Positions 1 to 5,259 are shown, numbered from the stretch's first letter. The stretch: DNA of 10,506 nt from Dysgonamonadaceae bacterium (GCA_031287395.1 JAITTA010000095.1:1-10506); one strand, 5' to 3'. Made by a program: numbers and translations. Notes: generated by a model from the sequence alone, not told the origin.

Positions 1-145
1 TAAAGTAAATACCATGCAATACGATGGCAAAAGAAAGTCAAGATACACCAAATCGGGAGTTGTGAATGGAAAGGAAGCTTCTTTCAAAAAAGCTATCGTT
101 ACTTTGAAGGAAGGAGAAACAATAGATTTCTTTAGTAATATTTAA
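1..145 (+). CDS. rplW: Ribosomal protein uL23, C-terminal part (5' end outside window)
   Basis: This is the last 47 codons of uL23, a 23S rRNA-binding protein beside the polypeptide exit tunnel that serves as a docking site for trigger factor and SRP. The reading frame enters at base 2 and ends at TAA 143-145. The visible residues include YDGKRKSRYTKSG and a terminal KEGETIDFFSNI, which match the C-terminal beta-rich part of Bacteroidota L23 and its usual ending. The next gene is rplB, as in the standard S10 operon order (rpsJ-rplC-rplD-rplW-rplB). The upstream part, including the operon promoter and any L4-responsive leader, lies outside the window. The call rests on the peptide and on synteny, and only the start is unknown. 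Confidence 0.95.
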   Translation, partial: KVNTMQYDGKRKSRYTKSGVVNGKEASFKKAIVTLKEGETIDFFSNI

Positions 146-172
146 ATAAAGTTTTTAAGTTATAAGTCTAAG

Positions 173-206
173 TTGTCGGTTTTTATGCACGTACCTGGTA
201 CTTTTG
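173..206 (+). promoter_or_regulatory. Possible internal promoter upstream of rplB
   Basis: TACTTTTG at 199-206 is an exact match to the Bacteroidota -7 consensus TAnnTTTG. TTG at 173-175 could be the -33 element, with 23 bases between the two, which is at the long end of usual spacing. A transcript from here would start around 211-215, inside the heptamer array, so the array would form most of the rplB 5' leader. The -7 match overlaps the 3' side of a possible hairpin (178-217), so promoter and RNA structure are competing readings of the same bases. Confidence 0.35.
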
Positions 207-217
207 TGCTTAAAACC
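178..217 (+). other. Imperfect inverted repeat (possible RNA hairpin)
   Basis: GGTTTT at 178-183 pairs with AAAACC at 212-217, and GCAC at 187-190 pairs with GTGC at 206-209. An A185–T211 pair and small bulges lie between them. An inner GTAC (191-194) and GTAC (198-201) can close a three-base loop, leaving a TTTT bulge at 202-205. No T-run follows, so it does not look like a rho-independent terminator. Confidence 0.45.
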
Positions 218-257
218 TAAAACTTAAAACCTAAAACTTAAAACCTAAAACCTAAAT
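209..257 (+). repeat. Tandem heptamer array, alternating CTTAAAA / CCTAAAA
   Basis: Seven consecutive 7-base units run without interruption: CTTAAAA at 209, 223 and 237, CCTAAAA at 216, 230 and 244, and CCTAAAT at 251. Read as a 14-base unit, it is three exact copies plus a partial one. The array occupies the position where a ribosome-binding site would be and ends six bases before the rplB ATG. Confidence 0.95.
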
Positions 258-263
258 AAATAA

Positions 264-1088
264 ATGGGAATTCGTAAATTAAAGCCCACAACGCCGGGGC
301 AAAGACACAAGATTATTGGTACATTTAGTGAAATCACTGCTTCTGTACCAGAAAAGTCTCTTGTAGTCGGTACCAGAAAGTCCGGAGGTCGCAATAACGA
401 AGGTAAAATGACCATGCGTTATGTTGGTGGCGGCCACAGACGTAAATACCGATTGATCGATTTCAAGAGAAGTAAAGATGGCATTCCTGCAACAGTAAAA
501 TCAATCGAGTACGATCCGAATCGTTCGGCACGTATCGCACTGTTGTATTACGTGGACGGAGCTAAAACTTATATCGTGGCTCCCGAAGGTTTGGAAGTAG
601 GCCAGACAGTGATGTCCGGTAATGAAGCTGCACCGGAAATCGGGAATGCATTACCGTTGGCAAAAATTCCTTTGGGAACCGTAATTCATAATATCGAATT
701 GCGTCCCGGACAAGGAGCTAAAATGGTTCGTTCAGCAGGAGCATTTGCTCAGGTAGTCTCGCGGGAAGGTGATTATGTAATCATCAAAATGCCTTCGGGT
801 GAAACACGTAAAATACTTTCAGCTTGCAAAGCTACTGTTGGTAGTGTGGGTAACTCAGATCATGCTCTGGAAAAATCAGGAAAAGCGGGTAGAACAAGAT
901 GGTTCGGTCGTCGTCCTCGTGTTCGTGGTGTCGTTATGAATCCGGTGGATCACCCGATGGGTGGTGGTGAAGGCCGAGCTTCAGGAGGACATCCGAGATC
1001 TCGTAAAGGATTGTATGCTAAGGGCTTGAAAACAAGAGCTCCTAAGAAACATTCTTCTAAGTACATTATTGAGAGGAGAAAAAAATAA
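264..1088 (+). CDS. rplB: Ribosomal protein uL2
   Basis: uL2 is one of the largest and most conserved 50S proteins. It binds 23S rRNA, helps join the subunits and supports the peptidyl transferase centre. The 274-residue length is normal for bacterial L2. The N-terminal OB-like RNA-binding domain contains KMTMRYVGGGHRRKYR (about 48-63), followed by the SH3-like domain. The C-terminal signature NPVDHPMGGGEGR lies at 226-238. His230 aligns with E. coli His229, long studied for its role in peptidyl transferase activity. The C-terminus is a basic rRNA-binding tail rich in Lys and Arg. The start at 264 gives the canonical MGIRKLKPTTPGQR. It is preceded by A/T-rich heptamer repeats with no Shine-Dalgarno motif. 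rpsS follows 21 bases downstream. Identification is secure. Confidence 0.99.
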   Translation: MGIRKLKPTTPGQRHKIIGTFSEITASVPEKSLVVGTRKSGGRNNEGKMTMRYVGGGHRRKYRLIDFKRSKDGIPATVKSIEYDPNRSARIALLYYVDGAKTYIVAPEGLEVGQTVMSGNEAAPEIGNALPLAKIPLGTVIHNIELRPGQGAKMVRSAGAFAQVVSREGDYVIIKMPSGETRKILSACKATVGSVGNSDHALEKSGKAGRTRWFGRRPRVRGVVMNPVDHPMGGGEGRASGGHPRSRKGLYAKGLKTRAPKKHSSKYIIERRKK

Positions 1089-1109
1089 TCTGATTAATTA
1101 GAGTAAATT

Positions 1110-1379
1110 ATGAGTCGTTCATTAAAAAAAGGTCCTTACATTAACGTGAAGCTTGAAAAAAAGATTCTGACGATGAATGAATCCGGGAAAAAGGCTGTAG
1201 TTAAAACTTGGGCAAGGGCTTCGATGATCTCCCCCGATTTCGTGGGACACACCGTTGCAGTTCACAATGGTAATAAATTTATTCCTGTTTATGTTACTGA
1301 AAACATGGTCGGACACAAATTAGGTGAATTTTCTCCTACCCGTCAATTCCGTGGTCACGCCGGTAACAAGAAGAAATAA
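1110..1379 (+). CDS. rpsS: Ribosomal protein uS19
   Basis: uS19 sits in the head of the 30S subunit, forms a complex with S13, and contributes to intersubunit bridges and A-site tRNA contacts. The protein has 89 residues, the normal size. It begins with the conserved MSRSLKKGPYI and carries the family signature near the C-terminus around residues 53-77 (IPVYVTENMVGHKLGEF, then SPTRQFRGH). The extreme C-terminus is basic (GNKKK), as expected for the flexible tail that reaches the decoding region. The leader AGAGTAAATT has no Shine-Dalgarno sequence. It lies 21 bases after rplB and 36 bases before rplV in the standard S10 order. The call is secure. Confidence 0.99.
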   Translation: MSRSLKKGPYINVKLEKKILTMNESGKKAVVKTWARASMISPDFVGHTVAVHNGNKFIPVYVTENMVGHKLGEFSPTRQFRGHAGNKKK

Positions 1380-1415
1380 CAGGATATTCAGCAACTGAAA
1401 TAAAAATAAAAAGAA

Positions 1416-1820
1416 ATGGGTGCTAGAAAAAGAATATCAGCAGAACAAAGAAAAGAAGCTCAAAAAATCATGTATTTCGCAAAATTGCGGAACGTGCCGA
1501 CTTCTCCCCGTAAAATGCGTCTGGTAGCAGACATGATTCGCGGAATGGAAGCTTTCAGGGCACTTGGTGTTTTGAAATTTTCAAATAAGGAAGCTTCTGC
1601 AAGATTAGAAAAATTACTTCGCTCGGCGATTTCCAACTGGGAACAAAAGAACGAGCGTAAGGCTGAAAGTGGAGAATTATATGTAACATCAATAAGCGTG
1701 GATTCGGCAACAATGCTGAAAAGAATGCGTCCGGCGCCTCAGGGAAGAGGATACCGTGTTCGCAAACGTTCAAACCACGTAACGTTGTTTGTAGATACAA
1801 AAAATGACAATCAAAATTAA
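1416..1820 (+). CDS. rplV: Ribosomal protein uL22
   Basis: uL22 binds several 23S rRNA domains, and its long beta-hairpin lines the narrow part of the peptide exit tunnel near the macrolide site. This copy has 134 residues. The conserved core starts with TSPRKMRLVADMIRG at about 29-43. The beta-hairpin region spans about 85-110 and contains MRPAPQGRGYRVRKR at about 104-118, followed by SNHVTLFV. The N-terminal extension MGARKRISAEQRKEAQK makes the protein longer than the E. coli form (110 residues) and is typical of Bacteroidota L22. No residue in the hairpin looks disrupted. The start is preceded by an A-rich tract without a Shine-Dalgarno motif. rpsC begins six bases after the stop. Confidence 0.98.
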   Translation: MGARKRISAEQRKEAQKIMYFAKLRNVPTSPRKMRLVADMIRGMEAFRALGVLKFSNKEASARLEKLLRSAISNWEQKNERKAESGELYVTSISVDSATMLKRMRPAPQGRGYRVRKRSNHVTLFVDTKNDNQN

Positions 1821-1826
1821 TTGCTA

Positions 1827-2600
1827 ATGGGACAAAAAGTAAATCCAATCAGTAATCGTTTAGGAATCATCCGCGGATGGGATTCAAATTGGTACGGAGG
1901 CAATAATTATGGCGATACTTTGTACGAGGACAGCAAAATCCGTAAATATTTGAGCGCCCGTCTTGCCAAAGCAAGTGTATCTCGCATCGTTATTGAACGT
2001 ACGCTAAAGTTAGTTACAATCACTGTGTGTACTGCCCGTCCGGGAATTATTATCGGAAAAGGCGGTCAGGAAGTGGACAAATTGAAAGAAGAATTGAAGA
2101 AGATTACCGATAAGGAAATCCAAATCAATATTTTCGAAGTGAAAAGGCCGGAACTGGACGCCGTTATCGTTGCAAATAATATTGCACGCCAGTTGGAAGG
2201 TAAAGTAGCTTATCGCCGTGCCATTAAAATGGCGATTGCATCTACCATGAGAATGGGTGCCGAAGGAATTAAAATTCAAATTTCAGGACGTTTGAACGGT
2301 GCTGAAATGGCTCGTTCCGAAATGTACAAAGAAGGACGTACCCCTTTGCATACACTGAGAGCTGATATCGATTATGCTCTGGGTGAAGCGTTGACCAAAG
2401 TCGGTCTTCTGGGTATTAAAGTCTGGATTTGTCGTGGAGAAATTTATGGTAAGAAAGACTTGGCTCCATCATTCACCGTTTCTAAAGATTCCGGCCGTGG
2501 GGGGCGTGGAGAAGGTAGAAATGAAAGAAATGACCGGGGTGACCGGGGTGATCGTAATTTCAAGAAAAGAGCGCCGAGAGGAGAGAGGAAAAGTAATTAA
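1827..2600 (+). CDS. rpsC: Ribosomal protein uS3 with RG-rich C-terminal tail
   Basis: uS3 sits at the mRNA entry tunnel of the 30S subunit, where it helps unwind mRNA. From ATG 1827 the protein has 257 residues and begins with the canonical MGQKVNPISNRLG. A TTG six bases upstream would add only two residues and is not favoured. The N-terminal KH domain has the GKGG loop at 77-80. Arg130, Arg131 and Lys134 match the E. coli residues linked to ribosomal helicase activity. The C-terminal domain carries LGIKVWICRGE at about 195-205. Beyond about residue 218 the protein adds a low-complexity tail rich in Arg, Gly, Asp and Lys, making it some 24 residues longer than E. coli S3. The last Asn codon and stop are also the first bases of a heptamer array. 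The core call is certain and the role of the tail is unknown. Confidence 0.98.
   Translation: MGQKVNPISNRLGIIRGWDSNWYGGNNYGDTLYEDSKIRKYLSARLAKASVSRIVIERTLKLVTITVCTARPGIIIGKGGQEVDKLKEELKKITDKEIQINIFEVKRPELDAVIVANNIARQLEGKVAYRRAIKMAIASTMRMGAEGIKIQISGRLNGAEMARSEMYKEGRTPLHTLRADIDYALGEALTKVGLLGIKVWICRGEIYGKKDLAPSFTVSKDSGRGGRGEGRNERNDRGDRGDRNFKKRAPRGERKSN
2532..2554 (+). repeat. In-frame 9-base repeat encoding Asp-Arg-Gly in the S3 tail
   Basis: GACCGGGGT occurs at 2532-2540 and again at 2541-2549, followed by a degenerate partial copy starting GATCG. The repeat is in frame and encodes D-R-G units. It is GC-rich compared with the surrounding DNA, and its nine-base period preserves the reading frame, unlike the seven-base arrays found between genes. 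Confidence 0.8.
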
Positions 2601-2636
2601 AAATGAAAAATTAAAAATGAAAAATGAAAAATTATA
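2595..2636 (+). repeat. Tandem heptamer array AAT(T/G)AAA, overlapping the rpsC stop codon
   Basis: Five full units are contiguous: AATTAAA at 2595, AATGAAA at 2602, AATTAAA at 2609, AATGAAA at 2616 and AATGAAA at 2623. A decayed unit, AATTATA, follows at 2630. The first unit contains the last sense codon and the TAA of rpsC. This array forms the 5' arm of a long imperfect inverted repeat with the array at 2658-2685. Confidence 0.93.
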
Positions 2637-2657
2637 TCCTGAATTATCCGGACTTAG

Positions 2658-2685
2658 TTTTTAATTCTTGATTTTTAATTCTTAA
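2658..2685 (+). repeat. Inverted heptamer array, two copies of TTTTTAATTCTT(G/A)A
   Basis: Four 7-base units, TTTTTAA (2658), TTCTTGA (2665), TTTTTAA (2672) and TTCTTAA (2679), make two near-identical 14-base copies. Read on the minus strand they become AAT(T/C)AA(A/G), the same family as the forward array at 2595-2636. Confidence 0.88.
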
Positions 2686-2695
2686 TTAAAAGAAA

Positions 2696-3130
2696 ATGTT
2701 ACAACCGAAAAAAACAAAATTCAGAAGATCGCAAAAAGGTCGGATGAAAGGGAATGCCGGAAGAGGCAATCAATTGTCATTCGGTTCTTTTGGTATAAAA
2801 TCATTGCAATCAAAATGGATCACAGGCCGTCAGATTGAAGCTGCCCGTATCGCGGTGACCCGTTACATGCAACGTCAGGGACAGGTTTGGGTACGGATTT
2901 TCCCTGATAAACCAATTACCAAAAAACCGGCTGAAGTACGTATGGGTAAGGGAAAAGGAGCTCCGGAAGGATTTGTCGCTCCGGTTACTCCCGGTAGGAT
3001 CATCTTCGAAATCGAAGGAGTCTCTTTTGATGTTGCTAAAGAAGCTTTGAGACTTGCCGCTCAAAAACTTCCGGTAACTACTAAGTTTGTCGTAAGACGT
3101 GATTATGATATGCAAAATCAAGAAGTGTAA
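2696..3130 (+). CDS. rplP: Ribosomal protein uL16
   Basis: uL16 binds 23S rRNA near the peptidyl transferase centre and helps position the acceptor arms of A- and P-site tRNA. The length of 144 residues is slightly above the E. coli 136. The N-terminus MLQPKKTKFRRSQKGRMKG is canonical. The family signature WVRIFPDKP lies at about 65-73. The functional loop is PAEVRMGKGKGAPEGFVAPV at about 78-97, and its Arg82 is the counterpart of the Arg that E. coli YcfD hydroxylates. The C-terminal alpha/beta part ends with LPVTTKFVVRR. The start is preceded by the heptamer element and AAAAGAAA rather than a Shine-Dalgarno motif. rpmC follows five bases after the stop. Confidence 0.99.
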   Translation: MLQPKKTKFRRSQKGRMKGNAGRGNQLSFGSFGIKSLQSKWITGRQIEAARIAVTRYMQRQGQVWVRIFPDKPITKKPAEVRMGKGKGAPEGFVAPVTPGRIIFEIEGVSFDVAKEALRLAAQKLPVTTKFVVRRDYDMQNQEV

Positions 3131-3135
3131 TTATT

Positions 3136-3339
3136 ATGAAGATTGCAGAAATTAAAGAATTGTCAACCAACGATTTGAAAGATAGATTGGAAGCTGAGGT
3201 TGTCGCATACAATCAAAAGAAAATCAATCACAGTATTTCTCCGTTGGATAGCCCTGCGGTAATTACACAATCACGCAGGATGGTTGCGCGTATGAAAACG
3301 GAATTGCGCAAGAGAGAACTTAACAACGAATCAAAATGA
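3136..3339 (+). CDS. rpmC: Ribosomal protein uL29
   Basis: uL29 is a small, mostly helical 50S protein beside L23 at the exit tunnel, where it contributes to the docking platform for nascent-chain factors. At 67 residues it is of normal size. It has the expected helical hairpin: an N-terminal MKIAEIKELSTNDLKDRL helix and a second helix ending in the signature RRMVARMKTELRKREL at about 47-62. Its TGA stop (3337-3339) overlaps an upstream ATG of the next frame in an ATGA arrangement, which suggests translational coupling to rpsQ. It is placed between rplP and rpsQ as in most bacteria. Confidence 0.98.
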   Translation: MKIAEIKELSTNDLKDRLEAEVVAYNQKKINHSISPLDSPAVITQSRRMVARMKTELRKRELNNESK

Positions 3340-3344
3340 GCTCA

Positions 3345-3602
3345 ATGGAAACGAGAAATTTAAGAAAAGAACGAGTCGGTGTTGTTTCCAGTAATAAAAT
3401 GGATAAATCTATTACTGTTGCTGTAAAATGGAAAGAAAAACACCCGATTTATGGAAAATTCGTGAATAAAACGAAAAAATTCCATGCTCATGACGAAAAA
3501 AATGAATGCAATATCGGTGATACCGTAAAAATCATGGAAACTCGTCCTTTGAGCAAAACTAAGAGATGGAGATTAGTAGAAATCATTGAAAAAGCGAAGT
3601 AA
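3345..3602 (+). CDS. rpsQ: Ribosomal protein uS17
   Basis: uS17 is an early-assembling 30S protein with an OB fold that binds 16S rRNA in the body of the subunit. Starting at ATG 3345 the protein has 85 residues and begins METRNLRKERVGVV, the form I recall for Bacteroidales orthologues. An in-frame ATG at 3336 would add Met-Ser-Ser and would overlap the rpmC stop as ATGA, so the true start is one of these two. The OB-fold segments include HPIYGKFVNKTKKFHAHDE at about 33-51. The S17 signature GDTVKIMETRPLSKTKRW lies at about 58-75. rplN starts two bases after the stop. Function is certain and the start is moderately so. Confidence 0.96.
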   Translation: METRNLRKERVGVVSSNKMDKSITVAVKWKEKHPIYGKFVNKTKKFHAHDEKNECNIGDTVKIMETRPLSKTKRWRLVEIIEKAK

Positions 3603-3604
3603 TT

Positions 3605-3970
3605 ATGATACAACAAGAATCGAGACTTAGTGTGGCCGACAATAGCGGAGCAAAAGAAGTACTTTGTATTCGTGTATTGGGTGGTACCAGAAGACGCTAT
3701 GCTTCTGTTGGAGATGTTATCGTGGTAGCAGTGAAAAGCGTAATCCCATCTAGTGATGTTAAAAAAGGTGCAGTATCAAAAGCGATTATTGTACGGACTA
3801 AAAAAGAAATACGCCGTGCCGACGGTTCTTATATCCGCTTCGACGACAATGCCTGTGTATTGTTGAACAATGCCGGTGAAATCAGAGGTAGCCGTATTTT
3901 TGGTCCTGTTGCCCGTGAATTGCGCGCAACAAATATGAAGATCGTTTCCCTTGCACCGGAAGTACTGTGA
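3605..3970 (+). CDS. rplN: Ribosomal protein uL14
   Basis: uL14 is a beta-barrel 50S protein that contacts 16S rRNA in an intersubunit bridge and is the docking site for the silencing factor RsfS. The 121-residue length is standard. The start MIQQESRLSVADNSGAKE is canonical. The L14 signature around 58-85 includes SKAIIVRTKKEIRRADGSY and RFDDNACVLLN, and the C-terminal GSRIFGPVARELR lies at about 95-107. It begins two bases after rpsQ, so the two are almost certainly co-translated. A 92-base repeat-filled gap follows it, whereas in many bacteria rplX comes almost directly after rplN. Confidence 0.99.
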   Translation: MIQQESRLSVADNSGAKEVLCIRVLGGTRRRYASVGDVIVVAVKSVIPSSDVKKGAVSKAIIVRTKKEIRRADGSYIRFDDNACVLLNNAGEIRGSRIFGPVARELRATNMKIVSLAPEVL

Positions 3971-3971
3971 C

Positions 3972-3992
3972 AATTAAAAATTAAAAATTAAA
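3972..3992 (+). repeat. Tandem heptamer array, three copies of AATTAAA
   Basis: Three identical units sit at 3972, 3979 and 3986, two bases after the rplN stop, and a fourth decays into ATTG. The unit is the same as the commonest unit of the array after rpsC. It opens a gap that closes with an array of a different heptamer at 4024-4054. Confidence 0.85.
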
Positions 3993-4023
3993 ATTGCGAG
4001 TAAAGTATTAGGAATCATTGGTG

Positions 4024-4054
4024 TTCGTAATTCGTAATTCGTAATTCGTAATTC
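4024..4054 (+). repeat. Tandem heptamer array, 4.4 copies of TTCGTAA
   Basis: Four identical copies of TTCGTAA start at 4024, 4031, 4038 and 4045, and a partial TTC ends the array. On the minus strand the unit reads AATTACG, which shares AATT with the forward AATTAAA array 32 bases upstream. The array ends eight bases before the rplX ATG, in the position of the translation initiation region. The copies are identical, which suggests recent expansion or selection. Confidence 0.95.
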
Positions 4055-4062
4055 AAGAGAAA

Positions 4063-4383
4063 ATGAGCAAATTACATGTCAAAAAAGGCGATATAGTTTT
4101 TGTTAATGCCGGAGAAGACAAGGGCAAGACGGGTCGTGTATTGGAAGTATACGTCGATAAACAACGTGCACTTGTGGAAGGCGTTAATATGGTATCCAAA
4201 AGTACCAAGCCGAATGCAAAAGCTCCTCAGGGAGGGATTGTGAAGAAAGAAGCTCCCGTTCATATTTCAAACTTGAACGTATTGGATCCTAAAAGCGGAA
4301 AACCTACACGTATCGGTCGTAAGTTGAATGCAAAAGGTAAACTCGTTCGTTTTTCTAAAAAATCAGGGGAGGAGATTAAATAA
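4063..4383 (+). CDS. rplX: Ribosomal protein uL24
   Basis: uL24 starts 50S assembly by binding the 5' end of 23S rRNA and later lies near the tunnel exit. The 106-residue length is usual. A KOW/SH3-like motif spans about residues 7-34 (KKGDIVFVNAGEDKGKTGRV), followed by the conserved VEGVNMVSKSTKPNAKAPQ at about 38-56 and a basic C-terminal segment (RIGRKLNAKGKLVRFSKKSG). The stop codon TAA overlaps the rplE start by one base (TAATG). The last codons GGG GAG GAG supply a Shine-Dalgarno-like GGAGG for rplE. The gene is separated from rplN by a repeat element, which may set its expression apart from the upstream block. Confidence 0.99.
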   Translation: MSKLHVKKGDIVFVNAGEDKGKTGRVLEVYVDKQRALVEGVNMVSKSTKPNAKAPQGGIVKKEAPVHISNLNVLDPKSGKPTRIGRKLNAKGKLVRFSKKSGEEIK

Positions 4384-4940
4384 TGAGTAATACAGCAAAC
4401 TTAAAGAAAGAATATCAGGAAAAAATTGTTCCTGCATTGATGAAGGAATTTTCCTATTCATCTGTTATGCAAGTGCCCGTTTTGAAAAAAATCGTGGTAA
4501 ACCAGGGTTTGGGTGTTGCAGTCGCAGATAAAAAACTGATCGATGTCGCTATTGCGGAATTAACTGCCGTTACCGGTCAAAAAGCCGTTGCTACAATATC
4601 ACGTAAGGATATTTCCAATTTCAAACTGCGTAAAAAAATGCCGATTGGCGCTATGGTAACATTGCGTCGCGAGCAAATGTATGAGTTCCTTGAAAGATTG
4701 GTGCGTGTGGCCTTGCCCCGTATCCGTGACTTCAAAGGTATTGAAAGTAAACTGGACGGAAGAGGTAATTATACCCTCGGAATCCAGGAACAAATCATTT
4801 TCCCGGAAATAAATATTGATAATATTACTAAAATATTGGGAATGAATATTACCTTTGTGACCTCTGCAAAAACAGATGAAGAAGGTTATGCTCTTTTGAG
4901 AGAATTCGGCTTACCTTTTAAAAATGCTAAAAAAGATTAA
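4383..4940 (+). CDS. rplE: Ribosomal protein uL5
   Basis: uL5 binds 5S rRNA together with L18 in the central protuberance, touches the P-site tRNA elbow and forms a bridge with S13. The 185-residue length fits the family. The N-terminal segment YQEKIVPALMKEFSY and the L5 signature around 30-46 (VPVLKKIVVNQGLGVAV) are followed by MPIGAMVTLRREQMYEF at about 86-102 and LGIQEQIIFPEI at about 132-143. The start overlaps the rplX stop by one base. GGAGG at 4368-4372 lies ten bases upstream, so coupling to rplX is likely. In E. coli the rplE start region is where S8 represses the spc operon, but I could not recognise that site here. Confidence 0.99.
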   Translation: MSNTANLKKEYQEKIVPALMKEFSYSSVMQVPVLKKIVVNQGLGVAVADKKLIDVAIAELTAVTGQKAVATISRKDISNFKLRKKMPIGAMVTLRREQMYEFLERLVRVALPRIRDFKGIESKLDGRGNYTLGIQEQIIFPEINIDNITKILGMNITFVTSAKTDEEGYALLREFGLPFKNAKKD

Positions 4941-4943
4941 AAT

Positions 4944-5213
4944 ATGGCTAAAGAATCAATGAAAGCCCGTGAGGTAAAGCGTGCAAAATTAGTGGCCAAA
5001 TATGCCGATAAAAGAGCACAGCTGAAAGCTGAAGGTAACTACGATGCGTTGCAGGCATTGCCTAAAAATGCTTCTCCGGTGCGTTTACACAACCGTTGTA
5101 AAGTAACCGGACGTCCGAAAGGTTATATCCGCCAGTTTGGTATTTCACGTATTCAATTCCGTGAAATGGCTTCTGCCGGTTTGATCCCGGGAGTGAAAAA
5201 AGCAAGCTGGTAA
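4944..5213 (+). CDS. rpsN: Ribosomal protein uS14, zinc-independent (C-minus) form
   Basis: uS14 is a 30S head protein near S10 and S19. This is the long 89-residue type, which lacks the two CxxC zinc pairs of the short 61-residue type. Only one Cys is present (Cys52). The conserved C-terminal signature covers about 47-69, including RLHNRCKVTGRPKGY and RQFGISR, and the protein ends with the typical GLIPGVKKASW. It begins three bases after the rplE stop. The leader is A/T-rich with no Shine-Dalgarno motif. The zinc-free form means that the ribosome does not need zinc at this position. Confidence 0.98.
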   Translation: MAKESMKAREVKRAKLVAKYADKRAQLKAEGNYDALQALPKNASPVRLHNRCKVTGRPKGYIRQFGISRIQFREMASAGLIPGVKKASW

Positions 5214-5236
5214 AAAATATAGATAGAGTGTTAAAT

Positions 5237-5259
5237 ATTGTCCGGGATACCGGATCAAT
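5237..5259 (+). other. GC-rich hairpin between rpsN and rpsH
   Basis: TCCGG (5241-5245) and CCGGA (5250-5254) form a perfect five-pair stem around the loop GATA. The stem is extended by ATTG (5237-5240) pairing with CAAT (5256-5259) across a single bulged T at 5255. A T-rich but interrupted tract (TTAATTTTAATTAATC) follows up to the rpsH start, about 16 bases later. It could be a weak attenuator, a processing site or a protein-binding site. The rest of this 62-base gap shows nothing clear. Confidence 0.6.

Larger units (their letters stand above)
146..263 (+). other. Long rplW–rplB spacer with heptamer array, hairpin and possible promoter
   Basis: This 118-base gap is the longest in the window and holds no gene. 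Its first part (152-173) is a loose series of TTTTAAG and TAAGT words spaced about seven bases apart. Its centre (178-217) can fold as a hairpin and also contains a promoter-like TACTTTTG. Its end (209-257) is a clean heptamer array reaching within six bases of the rplB start. The word TTTTAAGTT at 153-161 is the exact reverse complement of AACTTAAAA at 221-229 and again at 235-243, so the two ends of the gap can pair. There is no Shine-Dalgarno sequence before rplB. Confidence 0.8.
2595..2687 (+). other. Long imperfect AU-rich inverted repeat between rpsC and rplP
   Basis: Bases 2595-2625 can pair with 2657-2687 as 25 Watson-Crick pairs, two G·T wobbles and four mismatches. The loop of 31 bases contains the only GC-rich words in the gap (ATCCTGAATTATCCGGAC). 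The mismatches fall at 2601, 2605, 2615 and 2619, a 14-base recurrence that follows the repeat period. The stem holds the rpsC stop codon and ends eight bases before the rplP start. It has no GC clamp or terminal T-run, so it is not a classic terminator. Confidence 0.7.

Noticed and set aside
1821..1826. TTG start for rpsC
   Set aside because: It adds only Met-Leu before the universally conserved MGQKVNP start, and ATG 1827 is the better start.
1555..1848. 97-codon open frame on the minus strand across rplV and the rpsC start
   Set aside because: It overlaps two certain ribosomal protein genes, shows no family features and has no plausible promoter context.
2434..2664. 76-codon + strand frame over the end of rpsC and into the repeat gap
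   Set aside because: It is a different frame of the rpsC tail continuing through heptamer repeats. The tail of the translation is repeat-derived (repeated KLKMKNEK), so it is not evidence of a gene.
2658..2690. Rho-independent terminator after rpsC
   Set aside because: The T-rich segment is the 3' arm of an A/T-only imperfect stem, not a T-run after a GC-rich stem, and the next gene starts eight bases after the stem in the same operon.
209..4054. CRISPR array
   Set aside because: The repeats are seven bases and directly adjacent, with no unique spacers between units, and no cas genes are present.
4340..4400. E. coli-like S8 repressor site at the rplX/rplE junction
   Set aside because: I could not find a convincing stem with the internal loop expected of an S8 target, and rplE overlaps rplX by one base without a leader.
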